Part shown: piece by piece, positions 1-7,513 of the stretch
Layout: each line of letters begins with the position of its first letter
How positions within the stretch are numbered: position 1 is the stretch's first letter
DNA from: Microcoleus sp. FACHB-61
Lineage (GTDB): Bacteria > Cyanobacteriota > Cyanobacteriia > Cyanobacteriales > Microcoleaceae
Direction of reading: 5' to 3'
Length of the DNA stretch: 64,000 nucleotides
Assembly: GCA_014695295.1 (NCBI GenBank)
Contig: JACJNY010000064.1
Span: forward strand, 1-64,000
Translations under genes and position numbers: made by a program
Notes under the pieces: model-generated
Databases searched by the model: none
What the model was told of the DNA's origin: nothing
Seen by the model: only the letters and a program-made list of their open reading frames with translations

Positions 1-651
1 AATACGTTAATCACCCCGTCAAAGACCAAGATTAAGGTTCATCTCGCAAAAATAGCTGAAGTAATAGATACCCACAACCATTCTCCTCAATATGCCCTGA
101 TTAAAAGGCTAAATCCAATAATCCGAGGATGGTCAAACTATTATTCAGCAGTAGTAAGTAAGAAAACCTACTCAAAAATAGACTCGCTTACTTACGACAA
201 ATTAAGAGCCTGGGCTAGAAGGCGGGGAAAAGGTAGCATCAATAAACACAAATACTGGCGAACAGTAGGTAACAGGAATTGGTGCTTCAGCACAGAAGAA
301 GGTTTAAAGTTAGCCCAACACACAGAAACGCCTATAGTAAGGCACGTAAAGGTCAAAGGCAATTCAACACCTTATAATGGTGACTGGATTTATTGGAGTA
401 AAAGACGCGGAGAATACCCGGAAACACCAACAAGAGTGGCAACACTTCTTAAGAGACAAAAAGGTAAATGTACCCACTGTGGTTTGTACTTCACACCTAC
501 AGACCTTGTAGAAGTTGATCATATCCAACCCCGCTCTCTAGGTGGCAAGGATGAATACAAAAACCTCCAACTTTTGCATAAACACTGTCACGACACAAAA
601 ACGGAAAAAGATGGCTCCCTCCAAAAGAGCTATGATGATAACCCGTTTTAA
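1..651 (+). CDS. Group II intron reverse transcriptase/maturase with HNH domain, C-terminal part
   Basis: The frame is open from the first base to the stop at 651, so 216 residues are visible and the reverse transcriptase domain lies outside the window. The visible part begins in the maturase (X) domain, with the typical NPIIRGWSNYYS motif near residues 38-49. It ends in an HNH endonuclease domain with CTHCG, VDHIQPRSLGG, an Asn and HKHCHDTK (about residues 158-200). Such proteins splice their intron RNA and nick target DNA during retrohoming. The RNA domains V and VI of the intron follow directly downstream, which supports the call. Completeness of the 5' part cannot be judged. Confidence 0.93.
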   Translation, partial: NTLITPSKTKIKVHLAKIAEVIDTHNHSPQYALIKRLNPIIRGWSNYYSAVVSKKTYSKIDSLTYDKLRAWARRRGKGSINKHKYWRTVGNRNWCFSTEEGLKLAQHTETPIVRHVKVKGNSTPYNGDWIYWSKRRGEYPETPTRVATLLKRQKGKCTHCGLYFTPTDLVEVDHIQPRSLGGKDEYKNLQLLHKHCHDTKTEKDGSLQKSYDDNPF

Positions 652-683
652 ATTGTACCCATACCAAGGGTGAAGATATCAAG

Positions 684-717
684 GAGCGGAATGAAGCGAA
701 AGTTTCACGTTCCGTTC
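684..717 (+). ncRNA. Group II intron domain V
   Basis: This 34-nt hairpin has the canonical form: it opens GAGCGGAA, has an AGC/GAAAGT region around the tetraloop, and closes TTCCGTTC. Length and the paired 8-nt ends match domain V, which forms the catalytic core of the ribozyme. Domain VI follows at about 721-759, with a GAGAGGTAGGGG stem strand, a complementary CCCCTATCGACTC strand and a bulged A expected to be the branch point. Confidence 0.88.
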
Positions 718-774
718 TGAAGGAGAGGTAGGGGTAGAAATGCCCCTATCGACTCTAACAGTTTAAGCTAACCC

Positions 775-1268
775 CACATCCGCCCTATGTTGCGAGAAAA
801 AGCAGGGAAAAAGTAGAGTTTGGAGCAAAACTCTCAGCCAGTTGCTTAATCAGGATAGGTATTTTTAGACCGAATGACCTGAGATACTTTTAACGAATCA
901 GGGGATTTAGAAGCACAAGTAGGAGCTTATCATAGCTTCACCAGATATTATCCAGAGTCAGTTCATGGGGAGCGCATTTATCGCACAAGCGAAAATCGAG
1001 CAGGCGTGTAAAGAAAAAGGAATTAGAATCAGCGGGCTACCTCTAGGAATATCTCCAGCTACAGTCAGTAAAAAAAAAGCAAGGCTTAGAAGATGAAAAA
1101 ATTAGAAATGCAATTGAGGGGAAATTCGGACAAGATAAACGAAGATTTTGTCTGAATCTGGTTTTGGCAAAAATTGACAATACCTCGCCAATAGCCGTTG
1201 CAATTACTTTTTTAGTAATACCATTTTTCCCAAGTTATGCAATAGTACCCAGGGCTGACAAAATATAA
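775..1268 (+). pseudogene. Decayed IS5/IS1182-like DDE transposase
   Basis: Fragments of one transposase can be read in order across different frames: PHIRPMLREKAGKKVEFGAKLS (roughly 775-850, with a frameshift), then EAQVGAYHSFTRYYPESVHG and RIYRTSENRAGV (910-1008), then IRNAIEGKFGQDKRRF and LNLVLAKIDNTSPIAVAITF (1100-1215). The order and motifs (VEFGAK, ENR, EGKFGQ-KRR, LNL-AKL, ITFLV) fit the C-terminal half of this DDE family. Several frameshifts and stops make it nonfunctional. The 5' half is missing, cut off at the group II intron. Confidence 0.75.
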
Positions 1269-1406
1269 TGCCATCCGGCGCTTTTTGGTGAATTTGGGCA
1301 TATAGACTCCAACCACCAAGCGACTTCAAGTAATTTTTTTTTAACTCTATACCTGCAAAATTATATTTATTGATATAAGAACATATTGCGACTTTTAATT
1401 TAGCTT

Positions 1407-1414
1407 TCTTTTGC
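1407..1414. repeat. Left 8-bp target site duplication
   Basis: TCTTTTGC occurs directly before the left terminal inverted repeat and again directly after the right one (2830-2837). Eight bases is the usual duplication size for ISL3-family elements. Confidence 0.9.
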
Positions 1415-2829
1415 GGCTCTACCGAAGCTAGTATGTAAAAAAGTTAATAATTTTTATAATAATTAACTATCAAATATAAAGATTAGGCGCTGGGAAGCAA
1501 TTATATATTGACTTACAGGTATTTTTGTGATTAAGTAAAGTTAGATCTTACAGAAATTAAAATAAAGATTATACTTATGGCTTCCAATCCTCAACTTCAT
1601 CTAATGACCAAACTCCTTAATATTGAGGGAGTGACCGTCAAAGGTTATCAGATTATTGAAAATATAGGAATCACGATTTACTTAGATAATAACAACAAAA
1701 AAGCCATTTGTCCCGACTGTGGGAAGAAAACTGATAAACTCCATCAAAATCATTATTATGTAGTGAGGGATTTGCCCTTTGGAGAGCAAAAAGTATATTT
1801 ACAAGTAAATCGCCGTCAAATGAGGTGTGAAGGTTGTCCAAAAAAATTTAGTGAAGACTTAGAATTTGTTAAAAAAACTAGAACTTATACGGAGAGGTTG
1901 AAAAAAAAGATTTTGTCAGAATTATTAGAAAGTGAACTCAAAAATGTGGCTCAAAGGAATGGAGTCAGCGAACAAGAAATAGAAACCATGTTAAAAGAAT
2001 GGGGAAAGGAATTGAGCGGACAAAAACCATCAGGATTAAAAAGGCTAGGAATTGATGAAATTGCTCTAGTAAAGGGACAGAAAAATTATTGTGTAGTTTT
2101 AGTATATCTCGATAAAAAAATTATAGTAGGAATGGTCAAAAATCGAACTCAAGTAGAAATAAAAAAATACCTAGAAGCCTGGGGAGAAGAAGTTTTAGAG
2201 CAAATAGAAGAAGTCAGTATAGATATGTGGAAGCCTTATAAAAATCTCTCCGAAGCTTTAATGCCACAAGCAGAAGTTGTGGCCGATAGATTTCATGTTA
2301 TGAAGCAAGTAAATGAAGAATTAGATCGAGCGAGAAAAAAAATTAAGAAAGCAGCCGTTGCCTTAAAAAATCAGTCGGAAAAATCGCGAATACTATCGGG
2401 AATAAAAAAAAGTAAATATGTCCTACTAAAAAATGAAGAGAATCTCACAGAAATCGAAAAATCCCAGTTAGAATCTGTCAAAAAAGTTGCTCCTACCTTA
2501 CAAAAGATGCATCAAATGAAAGAAGAGTTTAGACAAATTTTTGAATCCCCAAAAGATTGGGTAGAAGGATTATTTAGTTTAAGTGATTGGTTAAAAGATG
2601 CAATTTCCTTTTTCCCCAAAAGCTGTGGGACAATTATTAGGTGGATTGGAGAAATTATTGCGTATTTTGATCGGAGGACTACTCAAGGAGTTGTGGAAGG
2701 AATTAATAACAAATTAAAGCTAATCAAAAGAAAAAGCTATGGGTTTAGAAATTTTGACAACTTTATTCTTAGGAGCTTCTTACATTGGCATTTTGCTAGT
2801 TAGTTTTACATACTAGGTTCGGTAGAACC
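1415..2829 (+). mobile_element. Complete ISL3-family insertion sequence
   Basis: The element is 1415 bp and contains one transposase gene. The left end (1415-1440) and the reverse complement of the right end (2804-2829) match at 24 of 26 positions, reading GG(C/T)TCTACCGAA(G/C)CTAG onward. It is flanked by an exact 8-bp direct repeat. Intact ends, an intact gene and an intact target duplication indicate a recent insertion that may still be mobile. It landed in AT-rich DNA between older transposase remnants. Confidence 0.93.
1577..2803 (+). CDS. ISL3-family transposase
   Basis: This DDE transposase moves the surrounding element by cutting at the terminal repeats. The N-terminus has a zinc-finger-like CPDCGKKTDKLH segment (about residues 45-56), followed by RQMRCEGC, as usual for ISL3 DNA-binding domains. 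The catalytic core includes GIDEIAL (first Asp), SIDMWKPY and VVADRFHVMKQVN (second Asp region), and the last acidic residue lies in QGVVEGINNKLKLIKR (about 376-391). At 408 residues it has the usual full length. The stop codon abuts the right inverted repeat. Its AT- and Lys-rich coding contrasts with the housekeeping genes nearby. Confidence 0.95.
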   Translation: MASNPQLHLMTKLLNIEGVTVKGYQIIENIGITIYLDNNNKKAICPDCGKKTDKLHQNHYYVVRDLPFGEQKVYLQVNRRQMRCEGCPKKFSEDLEFVKKTRTYTERLKKKILSELLESELKNVAQRNGVSEQEIETMLKEWGKELSGQKPSGLKRLGIDEIALVKGQKNYCVVLVYLDKKIIVGMVKNRTQVEIKKYLEAWGEEVLEQIEEVSIDMWKPYKNLSEALMPQAEVVADRFHVMKQVNEELDRARKKIKKAAVALKNQSEKSRILSGIKKSKYVLLKNEENLTEIEKSQLESVKKVAPTLQKMHQMKEEFRQIFESPKDWVEGLFSLSDWLKDAISFFPKSCGTIIRWIGEIIAYFDRRTTQGVVEGINNKLKLIKRKSYGFRNFDNFILRSFLHWHFAS

Positions 2830-2837
2830 TCTTTTGC
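2830..2837. repeat. Right 8-bp target site duplication
   Basis: TCTTTTGC is an exact copy of 1407-1414 and lies directly outside the right inverted repeat of the ISL3 element. Confidence 0.9.
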
Positions 2838-2939
2838 TAGTGTAATTGTTGGTAGAATGTTTGATATTTGACTGAAAGTTAATAGTTTTTTTAGAGGTGC
2901 TGCCCTTTATTTATAAGCTTTAAATTTACATAATTGCTC

Positions 2940-3248
2940 ACTTAATTTATTTGATACCACCTATTACGTCTCTGGGAATTACTCGTGGTCTACCAGTTGA
3001 TTACCCCATTTTTACCAGTTCGGCCAGACCGCCAACACTATATTGTTTTAACCATCTATCTATGTACACTAATCCTATGTACCCCTCGCAGGTTCAGCTA
3101 GATTTGTAAGGCTTTGATTATACCCAGCTTTTAACCAATCTCGGTGCCTAATTTTTTTTGCGGTTAGTTATAGTTCACGACGTTTAGACAAAATTATTTC
3201 TAACTCAAAAGCTGTAAAATCAATGCTTTCTTGGTAATCTACTTTCAT
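2940..3248 (-). pseudogene. IS630-like transposase N-terminal remnant
   Basis: Reading from 3248 leftward gives MKVDYQESIDFTAFELE, then after stops and frame changes RHRDWLKAGYNQSLTNLAE, then QYSVGGLAELVKMG and STGRPRVIP. This order resembles the helix-turn-helix N-terminus of IS630-type transposases (HTH, then a VGGLAEL linker, then GRP). Several stops and shifts interrupt it and no DDE core follows, so it is a dead fragment. Family assignment rests on motif memory only. Confidence 0.55.
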
Positions 3249-3344
3249 GCAACAATCCTCAAACTCTCAGTGTCAGTGTTAGATATTTTTAGGGAAATGG
3301 TATAACTTTAACCAGAGCGTGTATGGCTCCATGCACACCACACT

Positions 3345-3905
3345 TTACGACTGTTTGTTCAAAAAATCTAATCCTAAAAAAATAGCTGCGATGCTTCCTG
3401 CTACGCAAATTTCTCGGTTTGCTATTTTTAACAAAACTTCGGCAAGTGGGACTAAAACTACTTCAATATCTTCTGTAATATCCAATTGTATTTTGCTGGC
3501 AAGCTTGACATTCTTAGCAAAGTATAGGTAAATACGATTGGTGTCTTTTACGGGGTTATCATATAAGGTTGCTAGTTCCAAAATTTCTTCAGCAGCAACA
3601 TATCCCGTTTCTTCGGCAAGTTCTCGGGCCGCAGCAGATTTGCCGCTTTCTTCAGCAGGATTGAAAGTTCCGGCAGGCAGTTCCAGCAAAATCTCGCCCG
3701 ATCCGTGCCTGTATTGGCGCACAAATACAAGTTCTTCCTGCTCTGTCGTGGCAAATACTAGGGCGATATTGGGTCGGACATTAACAAAAAAGTCGTCGAT
3801 AATTTGTCCGCTTGGCAATTCTATTTCATCTTGTCTAATCTGACACCACTTGTTGTTAAGAACGAAGCGCGATCGCAATAATTTCCATTTAGTTAAATTT
3901 TTCAT
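3345..3905 (-). CDS. Nudix hydrolase, ADP-ribose pyrophosphatase type
   Basis: The protein (186 aa) probably hydrolyses ADP-ribose or a similar nucleoside diphosphate-X compound in the cytosol. The Nudix box reads GTFNPAEESGKSAAARELAEETGY at about residues 78-101, with the REL-x-EE-x-GY core that binds the metal. The spacing between the first Gly and first Glu is one residue longer than the textbook motif. The upstream VRQYRHGSGEILLELPAG is typical of the ADP-ribose subgroup. It is divergent from the AMIN protein gene at 3996, and the 90-bp spacer must hold both promoters. Substrate is inferred. Confidence 0.88.
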   Translation of the reverse strand: MKNLTKWKLLRSRFVLNNKWCQIRQDEIELPSGQIIDDFFVNVRPNIALVFATTEQEELVFVRQYRHGSGEILLELPAGTFNPAEESGKSAAARELAEETGYVAAEEILELATLYDNPVKDTNRIYLYFAKNVKLASKIQLDITEDIEVVLVPLAEVLLKIANREICVAGSIAAIFLGLDFLNKQS

Positions 3906-3995
3906 ATCGCAATAATGCTAAACTTTCAGCGTCGTCCGAAGGCAAAATTTTCCCATCCATAATCTATTTCAGATAAAAAATTTCACCCAGCCGCC

Positions 3996-5324
3996 ATGCC
4001 ATACAAAAAATTACTCACCAGATTTGGGGAAGACTTACAAAAATTGACTGTTAATTCTCTAGCACCCGGCTTGTTTGCGATCGAGTCACTGAGTCTGAGT
4101 CTAGCACTCGTTGTCACAGTTGCAGCAGTGCCTGCAGCACAGCAACCAGCAAATGCTTCAACAGTGACAAGTTGGCAATTCGATCCGGCGACGAATCAGC
4201 TAGAAATTACTCTCCCAGAGGGAACTACTCCCAAATATTCTCTACTCAACCCGAATCAAATTGCTGTGGATTTGCCTAATACTGAGATCGGAGTAGATGC
4301 AACTCAGCTATACCCACAAGGCAGAGTGCGTTCTGTGGGAGTGAGTCAAGTTCAACCGGGAACGGCGAGAATTCTGGTGAATTTGGCTCCTGGAGAAGCT
4401 TTCAACGCAGGGCAAGTTCAATTCCAAAGAATAGGGGTAGAAAATCGCTGGGTGTTGCGTCCTTCGATCGAACCGACTCGGATCGTGGAAACTCCCGAAA
4501 CTCAACCCCAGCCTGGAATACAAGTACCGCAAAACCAGCCGGCGACAGATACCAACTCAACTGCTGCCACAGAGATCGATCGAGCTGAGCCTCCTACTTC
4601 CCTGAATACGGCTACAAATTTTTCGCAGCCGCCAACTCCAAACGGCCAAATCAGGCCGCTAACAGTGCCTTTAGTCAATGTTCCTCTTGACGGGCGCCGT
4701 GGGGTACAAGCTGCTAGTTTACCCCGCCTAGATCCTCAAATAACGGCTGCTGATGCCCCCCAACAGCGCACGCTTACCTTTGGTGAACCACTTCCTCGCG
4801 GACGATCGAAGGCTCCTTTGCAGGCTGCGGCGGGGGCGAATGTCTTGTTGCCGGCGGGCACGGAGCTCAGTTTGCTATACCCCGGTGTTCAGGCTTTGCG
4901 CCTGCAAGCGAAACCCAGCCGGGAGGAGGTGCTGCTGCTGCAAGGGGGAATTTTCGACAGTCGCGGCAATACGATCGTACCTGCTAATACGCCGGTCATC
5001 GGGCGATTTGAAACGACCAACCTCGGCAGTCGATTTGTGGTCGAAGCTATTAGTCTCAACGGCCGCAATATCCCTCTCTTGGCTCGCTCCGAATCCGTCG
5101 GAGGCCGCCGACAAGAGCCGACCGATCGCAGTGTGGTCCGCAATACTGGTATTGGTGGCTTAGCTTTGTTCTTGCTGAGCGGCTTTTCCGGTGTCGGTTT
5201 GTTGGCTGGAGCGGCCGCAGGTCTTGCTACAACTTACGTCGTTGCTCCTCAACCTGCTACGATTCAACCCGGCCAAATTTTGCAAGTTCAGTTAACCGAA
5301 GATTTGCCCCAGTTCGGTTTTTGA
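3996..5324 (+). CDS. AMIN-domain envelope protein
   Basis: This 442-residue protein has a hydrophobic N-terminal segment at about 23-50, consistent with a signal or anchor. An AMIN-like domain follows at about residues 58-155 (WQFDPATNQLEITLPEG, IAVDLPNTEIG, ARILVNLAPGEAF). AMIN domains bind peptidoglycan and place envelope proteins such as AmiC and PilQ. A Pro/Thr-rich linker (about 160-235) leads to a C-terminal beta-rich region (about 285-375). A glycine-rich hydrophobic stretch (IGGLALFLLSGFSGVGLLAGAAAG) lies near the end. No amidase catalytic domain is present. An envelope or secretion role is inferred. Confidence 0.75.
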   Translation: MPYKKLLTRFGEDLQKLTVNSLAPGLFAIESLSLSLALVVTVAAVPAAQQPANASTVTSWQFDPATNQLEITLPEGTTPKYSLLNPNQIAVDLPNTEIGVDATQLYPQGRVRSVGVSQVQPGTARILVNLAPGEAFNAGQVQFQRIGVENRWVLRPSIEPTRIVETPETQPQPGIQVPQNQPATDTNSTAATEIDRAEPPTSLNTATNFSQPPTPNGQIRPLTVPLVNVPLDGRRGVQAASLPRLDPQITAADAPQQRTLTFGEPLPRGRSKAPLQAAAGANVLLPAGTELSLLYPGVQALRLQAKPSREEVLLLQGGIFDSRGNTIVPANTPVIGRFETTNLGSRFVVEAISLNGRNIPLLARSESVGGRRQEPTDRSVVRNTGIGGLALFLLSGFSGVGLLAGAAAGLATTYVVAPQPATIQPGQILQVQLTEDLPQFGF

Positions 5325-5329
5325 AGGAA

Positions 5330-5381
5330 GAAGTCCGAGGTTCCAGGGAAGAAGGAAGTCTTCTCTGGAACCTCGGACTTC
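5330..5381 (+). terminator. Strong hairpin after AMIN gene
   Basis: Perfect 17-bp arms (5330-5346 GAAGTCCGAGGTTCCAG and its complement at 5365-5381) start 6 bases after the stop codon. There is no long T tract, so termination is likely but not certain. It may be one of the many palindromic repeats of this genome. Confidence 0.55.
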
Positions 5382-5391
5382 AACATCTACT

Positions 5392-5489
5392 TATAGCAGT
5401 TTTCCACTCTATGAAATAAAGTAGGGACTTAGGCTTAGCCTAAGTCCCTACCCGAGCATCTGTACTTCACTCAACTGAAAACCGCTATA
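5392..5489. repeat. MITE-like repeat, family A copy 1
   Basis: This 98-bp unit begins TATAGCAGTTTTC and ends GAAAACCGCTATA, terminal inverted repeats of 13 bp with one mismatch. It contains an internal palindrome around TAGGGACTTAGGC. A second 98-bp copy in inverse orientation lies at 39885-39982 and shares GAAATAAAGTAGGGACT and the ends. It has no coding capacity, so if mobile it would need a transposase supplied from elsewhere. Confidence 0.8.
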
Positions 5490-5497
5490 TCGGCGAT

Positions 5498-6094
5498 TTA
5501 GAAATTTTGACCTTCAGTGGTTGGAGCTATCGAACCCGGTTGGTTGAGGAACAGGTTTTTAGCGCCGTCGTTTTGGTAAATACAGTTAATTTGCGGTTGA
5601 GCTTCCAGGGGGCCGGTGAAGCCAAAGGTGTTCATGCGATTTTTGCAATCCCGCACTTGGTCTTGGCTGACGAGTTTTCTTTGTTCCAGAATTGCCCAGT
5701 TATTGGTTCGCAGGACGCATCCGGGGCGCATACTCGGCTGCGAGATGTAGACGTTGAAGGGGTTGAGGGTGACGTAGAGGCGCATATCTGTCACCATAGC
5801 GCTTGCTCCAAACTGCACGCAAAGTTCTGGGTTCGGGGCGCTGCGATCGATAAATTCGCGGGATGCTACGTTCTCTGGGCTAATTGTAGCTGTGGAGCTA
5901 AAGGCAATGCCAATCCCAATTCCCAGAATAAAGACGGCTGTTAAAATCCCTAGGGTGGCGGTATTGAGGAAAGAGGGTTTACCTGACTGAGGTTGGCGCC
6001 GCGACTGTCCGCCAAATAAGCCGGAGTCTTCGTCTCCCCGGGATGCGTCGTCGCTGAATCGATCGTCGTTGTAGGATTTAGGTTTGCGTTTCAT
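5498..6094 (-). CDS. DUF3172 membrane-anchored protein
   Basis: This 198-residue protein belongs to a family known from cyanobacteria and plastid lineages (DUF3172), with no established function. It has a polar Arg/Asp-rich N-terminus (1-42), one transmembrane helix at about residues 46-67 (TATLGILTAVFILGIGIGIAF), and a soluble domain with conserved cysteines (ELCVQFGASAMVTDMRLYV, PGCVLR, RDCKNRMN, NCIYQN). The start is supported by GAGG ten bases upstream. It converges with the AMIN gene, with a repeat between them. Confidence 0.8.
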   Translation of the reverse strand: MKRKPKSYNDDRFSDDASRGDEDSGLFGGQSRRQPQSGKPSFLNTATLGILTAVFILGIGIGIAFSSTATISPENVASREFIDRSAPNPELCVQFGASAMVTDMRLYVTLNPFNVYISQPSMRPGCVLRTNNWAILEQRKLVSQDQVRDCKNRMNTFGFTGPLEAQPQINCIYQNDGAKNLFLNQPGSIAPTTEGQNF

Positions 6095-6381
6095 ATAAGG
6101 TTCCCTCAGTTCTGGAGACTCAACAGGTAGTAGTTTGTTATTTTTAACCGATCTCGCCTTTCTAATATTATGGCGCTAGGAAAGTGGTTGCGGAGGGCCC
6201 AGGACACCGCCTCTGGGTTTGGTGTGGGGTTCACAGCTCGCGATCGACAAAGGGACTGCCTTGTCTGAATTTTCAGATTTCAATAAAATAACTGAAAGTG
6301 ACATACTCTTGCACAGCGGAGGAATCCGGCTCAAGATTGTTGACAAATTTTAACATTTTACAAGTCAGGAGGTATAGATTA

Positions 6382-6663
6382 GTGTCTGTAGAAATTATTC
6401 AACAGCGTTCCACAGTCCGCAAGCTTGCACCGCGCTACCGCGTTCTGCTGCACAATGATGATTTCAATCCTATGGAGTACGTGGTGCAGACTTTGATGGC
6501 GACGGTGCCGAGTCTGACTCAGCCACAGGCTGTGAATGTGATGATGGAAGCCCACACAAATGGGATGGGACTGGTGATTGTTTGCGCTCTGGAACACGCT
6601 GAGTTTTACGCTGAAACGCTCAATAATCATGGATTGAGCAGCACCATCGAACCTGACGATTAG
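6382..6663 (+). CDS. clpS: Clp protease adaptor ClpS
   Basis: ClpS binds proteins with N-degron residues and hands them to the ClpA/ClpC-ClpP protease. The 93-residue protein has the family core YRVLLHNDDFNPMEYVVQTL near residues 19-38, containing the NDD substrate-binding acids, followed by VNVMMEAHTNGMGLV with the second pocket His. The GTG at 6382 is chosen because AGGAGG lies 9 bases upstream at about 6367-6372 and because homologues begin near here; an in-frame start further upstream would add 28 unrelated residues. A strong terminator follows. Confidence 0.93.
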   Translation: MSVEIIQQRSTVRKLAPRYRVLLHNDDFNPMEYVVQTLMATVPSLTQPQAVNVMMEAHTNGMGLVIVCALEHAEFYAETLNNHGLSSTIEPDD

Positions 6664-6727
6664 AACCTGACGGCACTGCAACGGATTCGCCCAGCGCGTT
6701 TGTGACTCATACCGTCAACCCTCATAC

Positions 6728-6768
6728 ATACCAAAAAGCCAAGGGTTAGGCCCTTGGCTTTTTGGTAT
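6728..6768 (+). terminator. Bidirectional terminator after clpS
   Basis: An 18-bp perfect inverted repeat (6728-6745 and 6751-6768) has a 5-base loop. The GC-rich inner stem GCCAAGGG is followed by GGCTTTTTGG. With A and T tracts on both sides it could terminate clpS. Confidence 0.85.
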
Positions 6769-6894
6769 ATTTAATGCGGTAGATATGGAAACTTGAAGAG
6801 CATAGGTTTTTCGGAAAGGCCGGAAGTGGTTCGGAGCTAGGTGAGCTCGATCGCCAATTTCAACTCTTCAATCTCAAATCTTTATCAGAGGAAA

Positions 6895-7227
6895 TTAATA
6901 ACGTCCTCCGCCGCCGCCCCCTCCGCGAGCAAATTTTCCAGGGCCGCCGCCGCCCCGGTTGCCGCCACCCCGGCCGCCTTCATCTTCGCGGGGCTTGGCT
7001 TTGTTAACTTTGAGGTCGCGACCCATCCACTCTGCTCCGTCGAGAGCAGCAATCGCTGCATCTTCTTCTGCATCTGTTGACATTTCTACAAAACCGAAGC
7101 CGCGGGGGCGACTGGTTTCTCTGTCGGTAGGTAGATGTACCCGCTTAACAGTTCCGTATTCGGCGAAGACGGTGGTGATGTCTTCTTGGGTAACTTGGTA
7201 GGATAAGTTACCGACGTATATCGACAT
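6895..7227 (-). CDS. RRM-type RNA-binding protein
   Basis: This 110-residue protein has one RNA recognition motif followed by a glycine-rich tail. RNP2 is IYVGNL at residues 3-8 and RNP1 is RPRGFGFVEM at about 41-50. The tail (about 80-110) is GGG/RGG-rich and ends in GGGGGGGRY. Cyanobacterial Rbp proteins of this type are often cold-induced and bind mRNA. The start at 7227 is chosen because the RRM begins there and GGAG precedes it by about 8 bases. A 286-bp spacer upstream would hold a long leader, as in cold-regulated rbp genes (inference). Confidence 0.92.
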   Translation of the reverse strand: MSIYVGNLSYQVTQEDITTVFAEYGTVKRVHLPTDRETSRPRGFGFVEMSTDAEEDAAIAALDGAEWMGRDLKVNKAKPREDEGGRGGGNRGGGGPGKFARGGGGGGGRY

Positions 7228-7513
7228 GAGGAATAACTCCAAAATTTAGACAGTGCAAAGATTTCAGTTTCGGAGAGTCCCCTGCCGATACAGAAGGGCA
7301 AGTTTTTAGACAATTCTGTAGCAATGAACAAAGCCTGCAACTGAATCTGATTCACACTTGGTACTTTAACATAGAATAGCGTCTTATGAGTAGGTTTCAG
7401 CAGTTAATTAAGTCGTTCTAATTAAATGTAAAACTTTTAGGGTATTCAGCAACCTGGTTTCTCTGTGTGAGGTTTTGTCAAGGTGGAAGCACAGAAAGTT
7501 GTGGCGCGCGCTC

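Larger units (their letters stand above)
1..759 (+). mobile_element. Group II intron, 3' part
   Basis: The element consists of the maturase gene end plus the 3' catalytic RNA. The 3' boundary is placed after the domain VI helix by its usual position, near 757-761, and is uncertain by a few bases. The sequence after the boundary reads as a decayed IS transposase, so the intron probably inserted in or next to an insertion sequence, a common target for bacterial group II introns. Confidence 0.85.

Noticed and set aside
1200-1345. Possible further transposase fragment on the minus strand
   Set aside because: A few residues read plausibly but stops and weak similarity do not support a call.
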